This document shows positions 32,996 to 42,187 of a stretch of DNA of 64,000 bases, piece by piece. Source of the DNA: Clostridium_AD sp050717515 (GTDB lineage Bacteria; Bacillota; Clostridia; Clostridiales; Clostridiaceae); the NCBI RefSeq assembly GCF_050717515.1, contig NZ_JBOITL010000007.1, positions 1-64,000 on the forward strand, read 5' to 3'. Under the pieces are notes generated by a model. The model had not been told where the DNA came from. It was given only the letters and a program-made list of their open reading frames with translations, and did no database searches. Position 1 is the first letter of the stretch, and the number at the start of each line of letters is the position of its first letter. The translations under genes were made by a program, and so were the position numbers.

Positions 32996-34237
32996 TTAAC
33001 GCTTGTACATAAAATATGTAGTAGGATCTTTAGCTTTTGTGGCAAAATTAACATTTCTCTTATGATATATTTGATTATCATATTCAGACCCTTGATTATC
33101 ACATATATATGCATAATCATATTTACCTGGTTTAACCCATTTCATAAATACGTATGCGTGTGTAGGTCCGTAACCATAAGCTTTTGTAAAACATATATCT
33201 CCTGGACGAAGTTTAGAAAAATCTGTGCCCATACTCCAACCCATATTTTTTAAATTATTTGTAAGTTGTACTGTATTACATACATATTGAGGTAATTTAT
33301 TAAGTCCTGCTCTTCTTAACGCTTCGCTTGCAAAATACACACAATTATTACTCAAATCTCCATCATGTAATTGGATAGCTCTTTTCATTACTGATTGTCT
33401 ATTTTCTTCCTTCATAAGATAATTATATAAGTTTTTATGTAAAATGCCTCGTGGTTGTAAATCATTATCATCACTTGGTTTTTCTATAGGATTTGGATTT
33501 ACTGTTAAATTTAACAGCACTTTTTTTTCATATCCAGAAATATCTCCATAAAAAACATATGTCCCTGGTACCTCAATATTCTCAGGACAATCAGACCAAT
33601 TAACATTTACTTGTTTATAAGTACCATTACTCATAAGTGCATTTACTGTACTCGGCAACTTGAATTCCTCTTTTTCTTGTATAGTTACATTAATATCGTC
33701 TATACGTGTTATTATTGGTTCTATAGCTTTATTGGTTGTAAAATCTTTTGAAATTCTATGATTCAAATAATTATTTGTTTTTGACTTTACATTTTTATCA
33801 ATAACTAAAGTATAAATTTTGTTCGGTAAATATTTACAAGAAACAATCAAAGTTTTATCCTTATCTTGAAAATCTATATTAATATTTAATCCTTCATTTG
33901 TATCTTTGTCCATAATTCTCACATTATTCTTTACACTATTAATATCTAATTCATCATTAAATTTAATTTTCCAAGCCTTATCCACAGATACACTTGCTAA
34001 GATTGAATCAGTATTAACGTTGGCAATAACATCTTTTGATAAATTTTTATGATCATTAGGACTTTTTTCATCTTCCTTCAAATTATAATTTACATTGTTT
34101 GTGATTTTTAAACTACCCATCTCTACATTTTTTTTAAGTAAAGTGTTTTCTTCAGCAAAAACAGTATTGTATTTTAAGCTCTGAAACACAACACAAATAA
34201 TAAAAATTCTAGCTAAGTTTTTAATTTGTTTTTTCAT
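32996..34237 (-). CDS. Secreted Ig-like and cysteine amidase (CHAP/NlpC-like) protein
   Basis: This protein of about 413 residues has a signal peptide, then an SbsA-type Ig-like domain (VDKAWKIKFNDELDINSVK, about residues 80-165). A Big_4-type domain follows (NVNWSDCPENIEVPGTYVFY, about 170-255). The C-terminal hydrolase-like domain has its probable cysteine in SNNCVYFASEALRRAG and its histidine in GYGPTHAYVFMKW. Cell-wall attachment and cutting are inferred. The ATG follows GGGGTGG at eleven bases; a GTG inside that site would add five residues. Confidence 0.75.
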   Translation of the reverse strand: MKKQIKNLARIFIICVVFQSLKYNTVFAEENTLLKKNVEMGSLKITNNVNYNLKEDEKSPNDHKNLSKDVIANVNTDSILASVSVDKAWKIKFNDELDINSVKNNVRIMDKDTNEGLNINIDFQDKDKTLIVSCKYLPNKIYTLVIDKNVKSKTNNYLNHRISKDFTTNKAIEPIITRIDDINVTIQEKEEFKLPSTVNALMSNGTYKQVNVNWSDCPENIEVPGTYVFYGDISGYEKKVLLNLTVNPNPIEKPSDDNDLQPRGILHKNLYNYLMKEENRQSVMKRAIQLHDGDLSNNCVYFASEALRRAGLNKLPQYVCNTVQLTNNLKNMGWSMGTDFSKLRPGDICFTKAYGYGPTHAYVFMKWVKPGKYDYAYICDNQGSEYDNQIYHKRNVNFATKAKDPTTYFMYKR

Positions 34238-34800
34238 TGTATATAATTCCACCCCATATTAAATTTAGGGACTGGCAAAAGTAGTGAAGCAACCTTCGCT
34301 TTAACCCTTTGATTTATAATAATTTATCTAAAAAATCTCAGGGTAGATTAATGACTTCTGGCATTATAATTCCCAATCCTAAAAAAAGAAAAAAGAGCAA
34401 GTTATAAGTATGATTAATCAGTTAAGCAACATAAGAATAAAAGTATTCATTCATAACTGTAATTACAAGTTGTCCTATTTTTTTATTAGCAAAACACTTT
34501 TTCGCAAGCAAAAGCATTAACTTTGATTTTACTCAAAAGTTATAGGCATACAAATGATGATGACGAAGTTGCAAAGGAGTTTGCACCTCATTCAACATTT
34601 AGTCATAAATTTACGCTTGAAATATCTAAATTTGTTATATATTATTAATTGTACCATACATTTGTTATTTACACGTACTTTTGCATATATTTCGGCAAAT
34701 AATTTTACTGAATTTTCCCTAGTTTACTTTTTCTATTTAATTTCCGATTAACAAGTATCAAACAGAACTTGTATACTACAATAATAAGATTAATCCATTT
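34238..34800. other. Spacer with a copy of the 60-bp repeat (34606-34669)
   Basis: AAATTTACGCTTGAAATATC, ATATTATTAATTGTACCATA and CATTTGTTAT match 25486-25547. The remainder is AT-rich and no gene is seen. Confidence 0.5.
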
Positions 34801-34934
34801 GGTAACTTACTTGTATTATCATTATGGTAACAACTCAATAAATTATTTATTATTTTTATATTATTGGTAACTTTTATTCCAATATTCTATATATCTTGTA
34901 TAATATTTACTATGGAGGTGATACATTTGGTAAC
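34801..34934 (+). promoter_or_regulatory. Promoter with four GGTAAC repeats, probable operator
   Basis: GGTAAC occurs at 34801-34806, 34826-34831, 34866-34871 and 34929-34934, all in the same orientation, the last overlapping the TTG start of the repressor gene. A -10 TATAAT (34899-34904) with TTCCAA (34877-34882) at a 16-base spacing lies between the third and fourth copies. This layout suits autoregulation by the XRE protein. Confidence 0.6.
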
Positions 34935-35289
34935 ATTCGGTGATCGATTAAAAACTGAAAGAAACAGAAAACAGATTACATTAGAAATAATGGCTGAAGA
35001 TTTGAAAACTACAAAGGCAACTTTAAGCCGTTATGAAAATAGCTTACGAGAACCTAAAGTTGATTTTGTTAAACAAATAGCTGATTATTTACAATGCTCT
35101 ACAGATTACCTCCTGGGCAGAACAGATAATAGATTAGGATTAATAGTACAGGATGATGTGGAAAATAATGATATCAAGGTTGAAATAGATAAAAGTGTTT
35201 ACCCCGATGGTCTTACTCATGAACAAGTATTAGAAATACTTGATAATTTAAAAAAAGCTGGTTTTAAATGGGAATCTAATAATAAATAG
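34927..35289 (+). CDS. XRE-family transcriptional regulator
   Basis: This 120-residue protein has an N-terminal helix-turn-helix of the Cro/C1 type: FGDRLKTERNRKQITLEIMA, TTKATLSRYENSLREP and LQCSTDYLLGRTD (residues 4-68). A short acidic C-terminal part follows. The start was set at TTG, six bases after GGAGGTG; the longer frame upstream has no ribosome site. Four GGTAAC boxes surround its promoter. No phage or plasmid genes adjoin it, so its other targets are unknown. Confidence 0.88.
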   Translation: MVTFGDRLKTERNRKQITLEIMAEDLKTTKATLSRYENSLREPKVDFVKQIADYLQCSTDYLLGRTDNRLGLIVQDDVENNDIKVEIDKSVYPDGLTHEQVLEILDNLKKAGFKWESNNK

Positions 35290-35366
35290 TTATGCAGTAC
35301 ATAGTTTCACAAAATTGCATTTAATCTTTATTTTTCAGTAAAAAATAATATACTTTAATAAATTTA

Positions 35367-35408
35367 ACGCCATATGTTATGAATAACATATGGCGTATTT
35401 TGGTTTTT
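35367..35408 (+). terminator. Terminator of the XRE gene
   Basis: ACGCCATATGTTAT pairs perfectly with ATAACATATGGCGT across a two-base gap, followed by ATTTTGGTTTTT. Confidence 0.75.
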
Positions 35409-35544
35409 ATATAATTCCTATAATTAAGCAATTTATATAAAATAGATTATATTTATATACAAACACAAGAAGACAATGCTGAAACATATTTTATTACATT
35501 AATTTTTCCCATGGAAACTATTCTTACATGTTCCTGCTCATGCA

Positions 35545-36837
35545 TCATTCCTTTCTTTTAGGTGGTCGGTGCGATTCCGTAGGAGCTAATATCTCTTTAA
35601 TTTTTTTATTATCTGAAATCATAACTTCAAAAATATCAGTGTTTCTGTTTATTACGGAAGATACATTTTCATAAATCTGCTTTTCTATAGATAATTCTTG
35701 TGAATTATCACCATCTATCAAGCTATATATATATTCAAGGGTTTTATCTAAAAATACTGATATATCTTTTAGTAAATTAGTATCTTTGGTTTTATAACTT
35801 TCTAAACAAAAGGCCACAGATTCGCTTATTAGTGAAATAGTCTCACTACTTACAGTAGATCTAGTTTCTAAAATTAATAAATTTAATTCAATTTTTTTTA
35901 ATTTCAACAATATATCATCACTAAAGGTCACCAATAAACTTAGCGATTCTTTATTAGTTTTTTTGCTTATAGGGATATCTTTAATTAAACTTTCAAATAA
36001 ATTATTTTTTAAATATAAGTAAGTTAGCAGACCTATAATTAAATATATCATATTAATTATTGAACTTAGTAAAACCTTACCAAATAGTGAGGAAACAACT
36101 GTTATGAAACATCCAAAAATAAAAATTATTAAAAGTTGGTTGATTTTATTTGTAATTTTGGAAGTTTCATTAATCAAAGGGGTCGTAGTATTTTCTACTA
36201 TATTTGGTCTTAAAACTTTTATAAATTCTTTAATTTTTTCTATCTCAAGTTTGTTCAAATCCTTTATATTTTGTAGCCTGTTTTGTTCATCTAAAGATTC
36301 TTGAAGCTCCTTTTTTTTAGCATTTTCAAATTCTAATTTTTCATCTAAAGCTTTTTGAGCCTCTTTTTTTCTCAAATCTTCAAATTTTAATAGTTCTTCT
36401 TCTTTGACTTTCTTAAAATCAAAAAGTTCCTCTTTAGACATTTTAAGATATTGAGCTTCTGAGACAAACAAAGATGTGGGATATATTTTTAGTTTATTTG
36501 AATTATCAAATATGGTATAAACTTCTTCTCCTTTTTCTTCATTCATTTTAAAAACAGAATATACTTCACCTTCTTTTAAACTATCTATATTTAAAACACC
36601 TGAATATACTACTTCTTTTATGGATTGCAATAGCCTACTGGTTGGATAGAAAATTTGGTCAGGCACAACTATTTCCACACCACCTCTTTCGTTTATAACC
36701 CTATAGCAAGGCAATACTTTGAAATCATATTCATAGGTATATTTAGTTGTTGTATCAAATACAATATATTCTTTTCCGCTTATAAATTCAGCTTTTTCTG
36801 TACGACAGGTTTTTAATTCCAAATATTCTCTTTTCAT
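35545..36837 (-). CDS. Unknown protein with coiled coil and membrane hairpin
   Basis: This 430-residue protein of no recognised family has an N-terminal beta-rich domain (about residues 1-125). A long charged coiled coil follows (about 128-205, rich in KEEELLKFEDLRKKE-type heptads). Two adjacent membrane segments (about 228-270) come next, and then a helical C-terminal half ending in basic residues. Both ends should face the cytoplasm. The ATG follows AAGGAGTG. It is monocistronic. Confidence 0.7.
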   Translation of the reverse strand: MKREYLELKTCRTEKAEFISGKEYIVFDTTTKYTYEYDFKVLPCYRVINERGGVEIVVPDQIFYPTSRLLQSIKEVVYSGVLNIDSLKEGEVYSVFKMNEEKGEEVYTIFDNSNKLKIYPTSLFVSEAQYLKMSKEELFDFKKVKEEELLKFEDLRKKEAQKALDEKLEFENAKKKELQESLDEQNRLQNIKDLNKLEIEKIKEFIKVLRPNIVENTTTPLINETSKITNKINQLLIIFIFGCFITVVSSLFGKVLLSSIINMIYLIIGLLTYLYLKNNLFESLIKDIPISKKTNKESLSLLVTFSDDILLKLKKIELNLLILETRSTVSSETISLISESVAFCLESYKTKDTNLLKDISVFLDKTLEYIYSLIDGDNSQELSIEKQIYENVSSVINRNTDIFEVMISDNKKIKEILAPTESHRPPKRKE

Positions 36838-37081
36838 AAATGCTCACTCCTTTTATAAACTAACTCGCCATATTATACCTATTAAAAAATCACTTTTAAT
36901 GCAACGTTTTATATATTTATAATACATCATATTATGCAAAAACATCAGTACAATTTATTGCTTCCTTAAATGTTAATTCAACATAGAACTATTTTTTCCT
37001 GCAATACTAAGTAATTATAAGTATTCTATATGTAACCTAAGAGGAGTGCTCCGTCACCAAAATACTTTCAAGAAATACATA

Positions 37082-37243
37082 TTATAAAAATTTACTATAA
37101 TAATAAGTATATATAAGCTTGTCCAATTCCTGGCTAAGTTTTAGAATTTCGCCCTCATATAAAACTAATTCTTTCTTTAGAACTAACCTATTTATTTCTT
37201 CCCTTATTTTTTCCATTGCTTTTTCTATAGTGTCTCTGCTCAA
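37082..37243 (-). CDS. Spo0E-like aspartyl-phosphate phosphatase
   Basis: This 53-residue protein has two helices and carries the family signature LSQELDKLIYTYY. Spo0E proteins remove phosphate from Spo0A-P and so hold back sporulation. The TTG start stands seven bases after AGGAGA. An ATG nine bases upstream touches the ribosome site and is less likely; it would give 56 residues. The gene is single. It supports an endospore-forming host. Confidence 0.85.
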   Translation of the reverse strand: MSRDTIEKAMEKIREEINRLVLKKELVLYEGEILKLSQELDKLIYTYYYSKFL

Positions 37244-37397
37244 ATTCTTCATCTCCTGTATACCTACTACAATATAAATAGTATATATTGGCTATTACAT
37301 ATTATTATATTGCAGTAAATAATTGGTTTCAAGGAAACAAGGTTTTAATTTTTTGTTAAGTTTAGTCTATTACTGGAAACATTAAGAATTTTAAATT

Positions 37398-38354
37398 TTA
37401 CATCACCATCTTGCCGCTCCATTTACCACATCTATCTCCAAAGCAGCCTACAGTTTTTTCTCCATCTTTTATTTGGATTACTTCACAATTGTTACCACAA
37501 CCATTGCATTCAATACTTCTTGGGACAAAATCATTAGTTGCTACTTCAAAGCCTTTAAACTTTGTTTTTCCACTTTTCATAAGTTCTTCCTTTGCAAGTA
37601 TCGCCGCACCTATAGCCCCCATAACATCATAGTGCTCTGGAACATAAATCTCAGTGCCTAGAGCTTTTTCAAAAGCTGCTTTGATGCCTTTATTTGCTGC
37701 AACTCCACCTTGAAAAAATATTTTTGAGCGAATATCTTTTCCTTTACCTACATTACTTAGATAATTCCGCACCATGGCCTCACAAAGCCCTCCTATTATG
37801 TCTTCCTCATTGTATCCAAGCTGTTGCTTATGTATCATGTCAGATTCCGCAAAAACAGCACATCTACCAGCTATTCTTACAGGTGCTTTTGACTTTAATG
37901 CATACTCTCCAAAATTTTCAATAGGTATCTCCAATCTTTCTGCCTGCCTATCAAGAAAAGACCCTGTACCTGCTGCGCATACCGTATTCATTGCAAAGTC
38001 TGTAACTATGCCATTTTTCAGTAATATTATCTTTGAATCTTGGCCTCCAATTTCTAATATAGTACTTACATCTTTATCAATTTCAAGCGATGCCACTGCA
38101 TGGGCAGTAATTTCATTTTTTACTATGTCAGCACCCATTAAAAAAGCAGCCATTTGTCTTCCGCTACCTGTAGTTCCTACTGATCTTATTTGCTCACTAT
38201 TATATTCTTCACTTAAAATTTTTAATCCATATTGGATGGCCTTTATTGGTTTACCTTTTGTTCTTAAATATAACTTTTGAATAACCTTTAAAGTATTATC
38301 TAATAGTACAATGTTAGTACTTACAGATCCTACATCAACTCCCATATAATACAT
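37398..38354 (-). CDS. Acyl-CoA dehydratase activase (BadF/HgdC type)
   Basis: This 318-residue ASKHA-fold ATPase has GVDVGSVSTNIVLLD at the start, GTTGSGRQ, and the two cysteine sites of the bridging [4Fe-4S] cluster in NTVCAAGTGSF and GRCAVFAESDM. A C-terminal cysteine-rich tail follows (CNGCGNNC, CFGDRCG). Such activators drive one electron into a 2-hydroxyacyl-CoA dehydratase or benzoyl-CoA-reductase-like partner at the cost of ATP. It is the last gene of a three-gene unit and overlaps the previous gene by 20 bases. Confidence 0.88.
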   Translation of the reverse strand: MYYMGVDVGSVSTNIVLLDNTLKVIQKLYLRTKGKPIKAIQYGLKILSEEYNSEQIRSVGTTGSGRQMAAFLMGADIVKNEITAHAVASLEIDKDVSTILEIGGQDSKIILLKNGIVTDFAMNTVCAAGTGSFLDRQAERLEIPIENFGEYALKSKAPVRIAGRCAVFAESDMIHKQQLGYNEEDIIGGLCEAMVRNYLSNVGKGKDIRSKIFFQGGVAANKGIKAAFEKALGTEIYVPEHYDVMGAIGAAILAKEELMKSGKTKFKGFEVATNDFVPRSIECNGCGNNCEVIQIKDGEKTVGCFGDRCGKWSGKMVM

Positions 38355-39432
38355 TGTTCTTCTTCCTTTCTAACATATCTATAAATGCTTCTATTCTAGT
38401 AATATATCCTGCCTCTCCAGTCATTTCATCTACTACCAAGGTCATTATTGGAAATTCCTTGTCACTTGAAATTGTAGGCAAAATAGCTTTTGATACAATT
38501 TCTGGCATACAGCCCATAGGGAAAATTTGAATTGCTCCATCTAAACTCTCTTTCTGCGCAAGTAATGCTTCTCCTATACATTCTCTAGCGTGGCCACCAA
38601 TATAATGTGGAAGATATTCTCTAGATGCTATTCTTATATCAATTGAATTAAGCTTTAAGCACCTAAGCGCCATGTCTTTAATCCACCAACTAGGAGTAAG
38701 CATTCTTTTAGTTGATACACCGTAATCCATAAGTTTATCTTCTATATAAAGATTAGAAAAGGGTTCAATTACAGTATAAATTTCACCAATAATTGCAATT
38801 TTTATTGGAGATTTGTGTTTATTAATAGGAATCTCACTTATTTTCTTCTTATATTCTTTTAGGATATTCACCATCTGTGATGGTGTATTTGCTTTTGCAG
38901 CATTGTTTTTGCATTCTTTTAAAAGTCTCTTAAATTCTCCTTTGTTCACTTCAAATCCTGTTAAATAATGTGCTTTACTTTCAATTTTCTCTATTAAATC
39001 AATTACATTATAGGCTATCTTTAGTGCTCTAAATTTTTCTCCTTTACCTTTTGTACTATTATCTGAAATCTTGGATAAACGATTTAAAAATTCCTCTTTG
39101 CCTACATCAAAAGGGCTATCGACTACAATAAAAGTCAAATCGTGTCCCATTTTCTTTAGTGCATTGATCTGTAATTCACAGTACTCACCAAATCTACAAG
39201 GTCCACAGCTTCCAACTATAATTATGGTATCCGCGCCCTTTTCTATACTCTGCAAATAATTACCCATCATAATTTTATAAGGTAAGCACATTTCTTCTGG
39301 CGAAAACTTTGAACCTAGCTCTAGCGCCTCATTACTACTAAAAGGTGGAATTATGCATTCTATTCCCAGTCCATCAAATAGTGCTTTAGCTGCAAGATAT
39401 GTGTTTCCTAAATGTGGAAATGTTATTTTCAT
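38335..39432 (-). CDS. CoA-substrate-specific activase partner, HgdB/D-like
   Basis: This 365-residue protein begins MKITFPHLGNTYLAAKALFD and has GSKFSPEEMCLPYKIMMGNY, VGSCGPCRFGEYCELQINAL and IFPMGCMPEIVSKAILPTIS. The conserved cysteines and fold match 2-hydroxyacyl-CoA dehydratase subunit D-like proteins fused or linked to activases. The ATG follows GAAAGGAAA. It overlaps the upstream gene by 47 bases and the activase gene by 20. It may be the electron acceptor for the activase. Confidence 0.78.
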   Translation of the reverse strand: MKITFPHLGNTYLAAKALFDGLGIECIIPPFSSNEALELGSKFSPEEMCLPYKIMMGNYLQSIEKGADTIIIVGSCGPCRFGEYCELQINALKKMGHDLTFIVVDSPFDVGKEEFLNRLSKISDNSTKGKGEKFRALKIAYNVIDLIEKIESKAHYLTGFEVNKGEFKRLLKECKNNAAKANTPSQMVNILKEYKKKISEIPINKHKSPIKIAIIGEIYTVIEPFSNLYIEDKLMDYGVSTKRMLTPSWWIKDMALRCLKLNSIDIRIASREYLPHYIGGHARECIGEALLAQKESLDGAIQIFPMGCMPEIVSKAILPTISSDKEFPIMTLVVDEMTGEAGYITRIEAFIDMLERKKNNVLYGS

Positions 39433-40324
39433 TATTTTTTTTCCTTTCAATCATATCAATAAAAGCCTCAATCCTTGTGTCTAGACCGCCTTCACCAGTA
39501 TGTTCATCAACTTTTAACAATAATAGTGGAAAATCCTCAATTTTTTCTTTAATAAGTTCAAGTACCACAGAGTCTATTCCACAAGCAAAGGATGATATGT
39601 ATATTGCTCCGGAAATCTCATTATGTTTTGCTATAGCAGTTGTAAATCCATAGGAATTTGTAGCAAAGGTCCAAAATGGCCTTTTAAAAAGAGTTTTTAC
39701 TTGTAAGTTAATTTGCTCCTCCTCTACATATTCTTCTGTTATAACCCCCACTCCCATTTTATTTAATTTTTTTACTATATTCATATTGATAAAAGTGTCA
39801 TAAAGATTATATGGATGACCTACTAGTGCAATAGTTATTTTAAATCCTTCATCTTTAATACCAAATTTAAAGTTTCTCTGCTCTTCTAAGGCACTATTAA
39901 ATGCAGCTTTTATTTTGCTAGTATCCCTAGTAATCATCTTTCCAAGTTTTTTACACCAAGTATATAACTCCTTCTCGCTAGTGGCATATATAGGTTCTGT
40001 CATTACCTTTGGCATATTGGGTATGCTATTTAATATCATTTCCGGAAGTCCACAAAATTTAGGACATATAAATTCTCGCGCGCGAACCCTCATAATTCTA
40101 GGTATTATTAATAAATCACATTTGTCCTTTATATCTATTATATGTCCATGAAATATCTTTATAGGCAAACAAGCCTCGTCAACGCAGCATTTAACTCCTG
40201 CGTTTAAAATATCTTTATTTGTATCTGTAGATGTAATTACTTCTGCACCTAATTCAATTAAAAACTTTTCTATAAAAGGATGGTATTTATAATATAATAA
40301 ACCTTTTGGGACACCAACTTTCAT
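39386..40324 (-). CDS. DUF2229-type activase-associated protein
   Basis: This 312-residue protein begins MKVGVPKGLLYYKYHPFIEK and has CCVDEACLPIKIFHGHII, RAREFICPKFCGLPEMI and SSFACGIDSVVLELIK. DUF2229 is normally the front part of large activase fusions; here it is a separate first gene of the unit. The repeated ending RIEAFIDMIERKKNN here and RIEAFIDMLERKKNN in the next protein shows that the two share a common ancestor domain. The ATG follows AAGGAGG. Confidence 0.8.
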   Translation of the reverse strand: MKVGVPKGLLYYKYHPFIEKFLIELGAEVITSTDTNKDILNAGVKCCVDEACLPIKIFHGHIIDIKDKCDLLIIPRIMRVRAREFICPKFCGLPEMILNSIPNMPKVMTEPIYATSEKELYTWCKKLGKMITRDTSKIKAAFNSALEEQRNFKFGIKDEGFKITIALVGHPYNLYDTFINMNIVKKLNKMGVGVITEEYVEEEQINLQVKTLFKRPFWTFATNSYGFTTAIAKHNEISGAIYISSFACGIDSVVLELIKEKIEDFPLLLLKVDEHTGEGGLDTRIEAFIDMIERKKNNENNISTFRKHISCS

Positions 40325-40400
40325 ATTTTCCTCCTTGCATTCCACTCTATTAGCACTTCTATATTCTGAACTATTAATCTGAAAATTATTCCTAAAATAT

Positions 40401-40431
40401 AAAAAACCTGGACTTAAGCTCCAGGTTTTTT
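40401..40431 (-). terminator. Terminator overlapping the amidase stop codon
   Basis: AAAAAACCTGG pairs with CCAGGTTTTTT around GACTTAAGCT-type loop bases. The stop codon (40430-40432) touches the stem. Confidence 0.82.
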
Positions 40432-41366
40432 ACACTATTAATCCATTCCAAGTAATTACGCCCACTATACCATCTACTTTTATTTTTTTTACAGTTTGAT
40501 ATTTTAATACAGCTTTTTCAGTGTCATTACCAAATATTCCATCTACAGTTATATTTAATCTCCACTGAATATAGCGATTAGCAACAATATTATTATTACC
40601 AAATTTAAGCACAGGCATGCTTAAAATATTTGCAAGTGCTGCATTTGTCTTCAAGTCATTAGCGCCATTTATTTCAAGTCCTATTATGCTTTGAAATCTC
40701 TTAATGGCAGATGCGGTTTTTTCGCCCATAATTCCATCTGGTCTAAGTTTTTCACCATTAGAATCTAGTATATTTAATAGATTTAATCCATTTTGTATTT
40801 TTAACAATGCAATATTTACAGTGGGTTTGACATTTCCATTTTCGCTGTCTGTTTCATTAACGATACTTCCTGTTAGCCCCTTTACAATTGCATTTGCTAT
40901 CTTTTCTGCATTAAATCTTTGCATATCCTCTTTAGAATCTACAAATCCACCTTCTACAAGTATGGCAGGCATTTTTGTGTTTTTTAGTACATACAACCAG
41001 CTGCCATCCTTTACCCCTCTATTAACATACCCTAAGGCTGCTATTGCATCTACAACTCTTTTTGCTATATCTTTGCCTGATTTTGATATAGCAAACACTT
41101 CTGTTCCATGTCCACCGCCTGCATTGAAATGAATAGACACGTATAAATCCACTTTTTCTTCATTTGCTTTATTTACTCTTTTATAAAGAGAGTTACCTAA
41201 ATTAGATGCATAACTTGGAGTGCAATTAACTACCTGATGCTTAAGTGTTTTCAGTTTTTCCATGACGCGATCTCCAACTTGTTTATTTAGCTCATCTTCT
41301 TTTCTTATACCCACCGCTCCAGTGTCTACCGGTGGACAGTTGTGTCCAATATCAATCCCATACTTC
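40430..41366 (-). CDS. N-acetylmuramoyl-L-alanine amidase with two peptidoglycan-binding domains
   Basis: This is a 312-residue, Amidase_3-type zinc enzyme. The front has GIDIGHNCPPVDTGAVG with the first zinc histidine, then DLYVSIHFNAGGGHGTEV with the second, and ILVEGGFVDS with the catalytic glutamate. Two PG_binding_1 repeats follow from about residue 185 (DGIMGEKTASAIKRFQ and DGIFGNDTEKAVLKYQ). There is no signal peptide, which suits a mother-cell (CwlC-like) or phage-type lysin. The TTG start lies five bases after GGGGGGG. Confidence 0.88.
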
Positions 41367-41562
41367 AAAATAACCCCCCCTAAGCTTTTAGCACATTTAA
41401 ATAACAATCCAGTTTGCTAGTCTATTTTCATGTTATTTAAACATTAATTCTAAAACTAATTTTCTATCTCACAATTAAAATATGCCAATATTCATATATT
41501 GTGTAATAAAAAATAGTTTTTCAACATATTTTATTTACAAAGCAGTATAAGGATGTGATTAT

Positions 41563-42048
41563 TTGAAGCTTTATATAAAGAAATCTATTTTAATTATAAT
41601 ATGTGTTTTTTTCTCTTTAAATCTCTTTGGATGTAATTATAAATTCAATAAAAATATTCTTTTAAAAAGTAAACCAAACAATTATTATTACACGAATTTA
41701 TTAATGAAGGATTTATCTTTGGAAAAGCCAAAAGAGCTTTATGCTCTATATATGAATTTTTATAAGAAGAAGGACTTTTCTGTGGAGGATTTATATACAT
41801 TCACTGAGTTTTTTAATTCATTAAATAATAATAACTTCATAGAAAAGCCAGCTACCTTGACAAATAAACCAGTATATAAAATATTTTTAACCTTTAGTAA
41901 AAACAAATATATTATAAATGTCTATAGCCAAGATTTAATTTCCATATATCCCTGGGATGGTGGCTACAGCATGGATTACATTGACACAAATAAAATGTAC
42001 AAAGCTTATAATCTTTATGGACTATGCAAATACCTTATACCTAAATAA
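41563..42048 (+). CDS. Lipoprotein of unknown function
   Basis: This 161-residue protein has a signal peptide with lipobox NLFGC (cysteine near residue 24). The mature part contains NNYYYTNLLMKDLSLEKPKE, KDFSVEDLYTFTEFFNSL and a final WDGGYSMDYIDTNKMYKAYN. It resembles small clostridial lipoprotein families (perhaps DUF4883), but I am not sure. A TTG start follows AAGGATG. A terminator overlaps its end. Confidence 0.68.
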   Translation: MKLYIKKSILIIICVFFSLNLFGCNYKFNKNILLKSKPNNYYYTNLLMKDLSLEKPKELYALYMNFYKKKDFSVEDLYTFTEFFNSLNNNNFIEKPATLTNKPVYKIFLTFSKNKYIINVYSQDLISIYPWDGGYSMDYIDTNKMYKAYNLYGLCKYLIPK

Positions 42049-42064
42049 GGTATTTGTTTTTTTT
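42028..42064 (+). terminator. Terminator of the lipoprotein gene
   Basis: AAATACCTTA pairs with TAAGGTATTT, followed by TTTTTTTT after one G. The stem includes the stop codon region. Confidence 0.85.
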
Positions 42065-42187
42065 CTAGTATAATTGCATTATCCTCTATAATTAATCACA
42101 TTATAAGTATATAATTTCTAATATAGATAAGAGACATAGCAATTAATAATTGTTACGTCCCACCAGAGGACTATAAGGAGGATATGC

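Noticed and set aside
32995..34252. Phage lysis cassette
   Set aside because: The secreted Ig/amidase protein has a signal peptide and no holin or phage structural genes are near.
34864..34926. Longer N-terminus of the XRE regulator
   Set aside because: The added residues cross the promoter and have no ribosome site; TTG at 34927 follows GGAGGTG.
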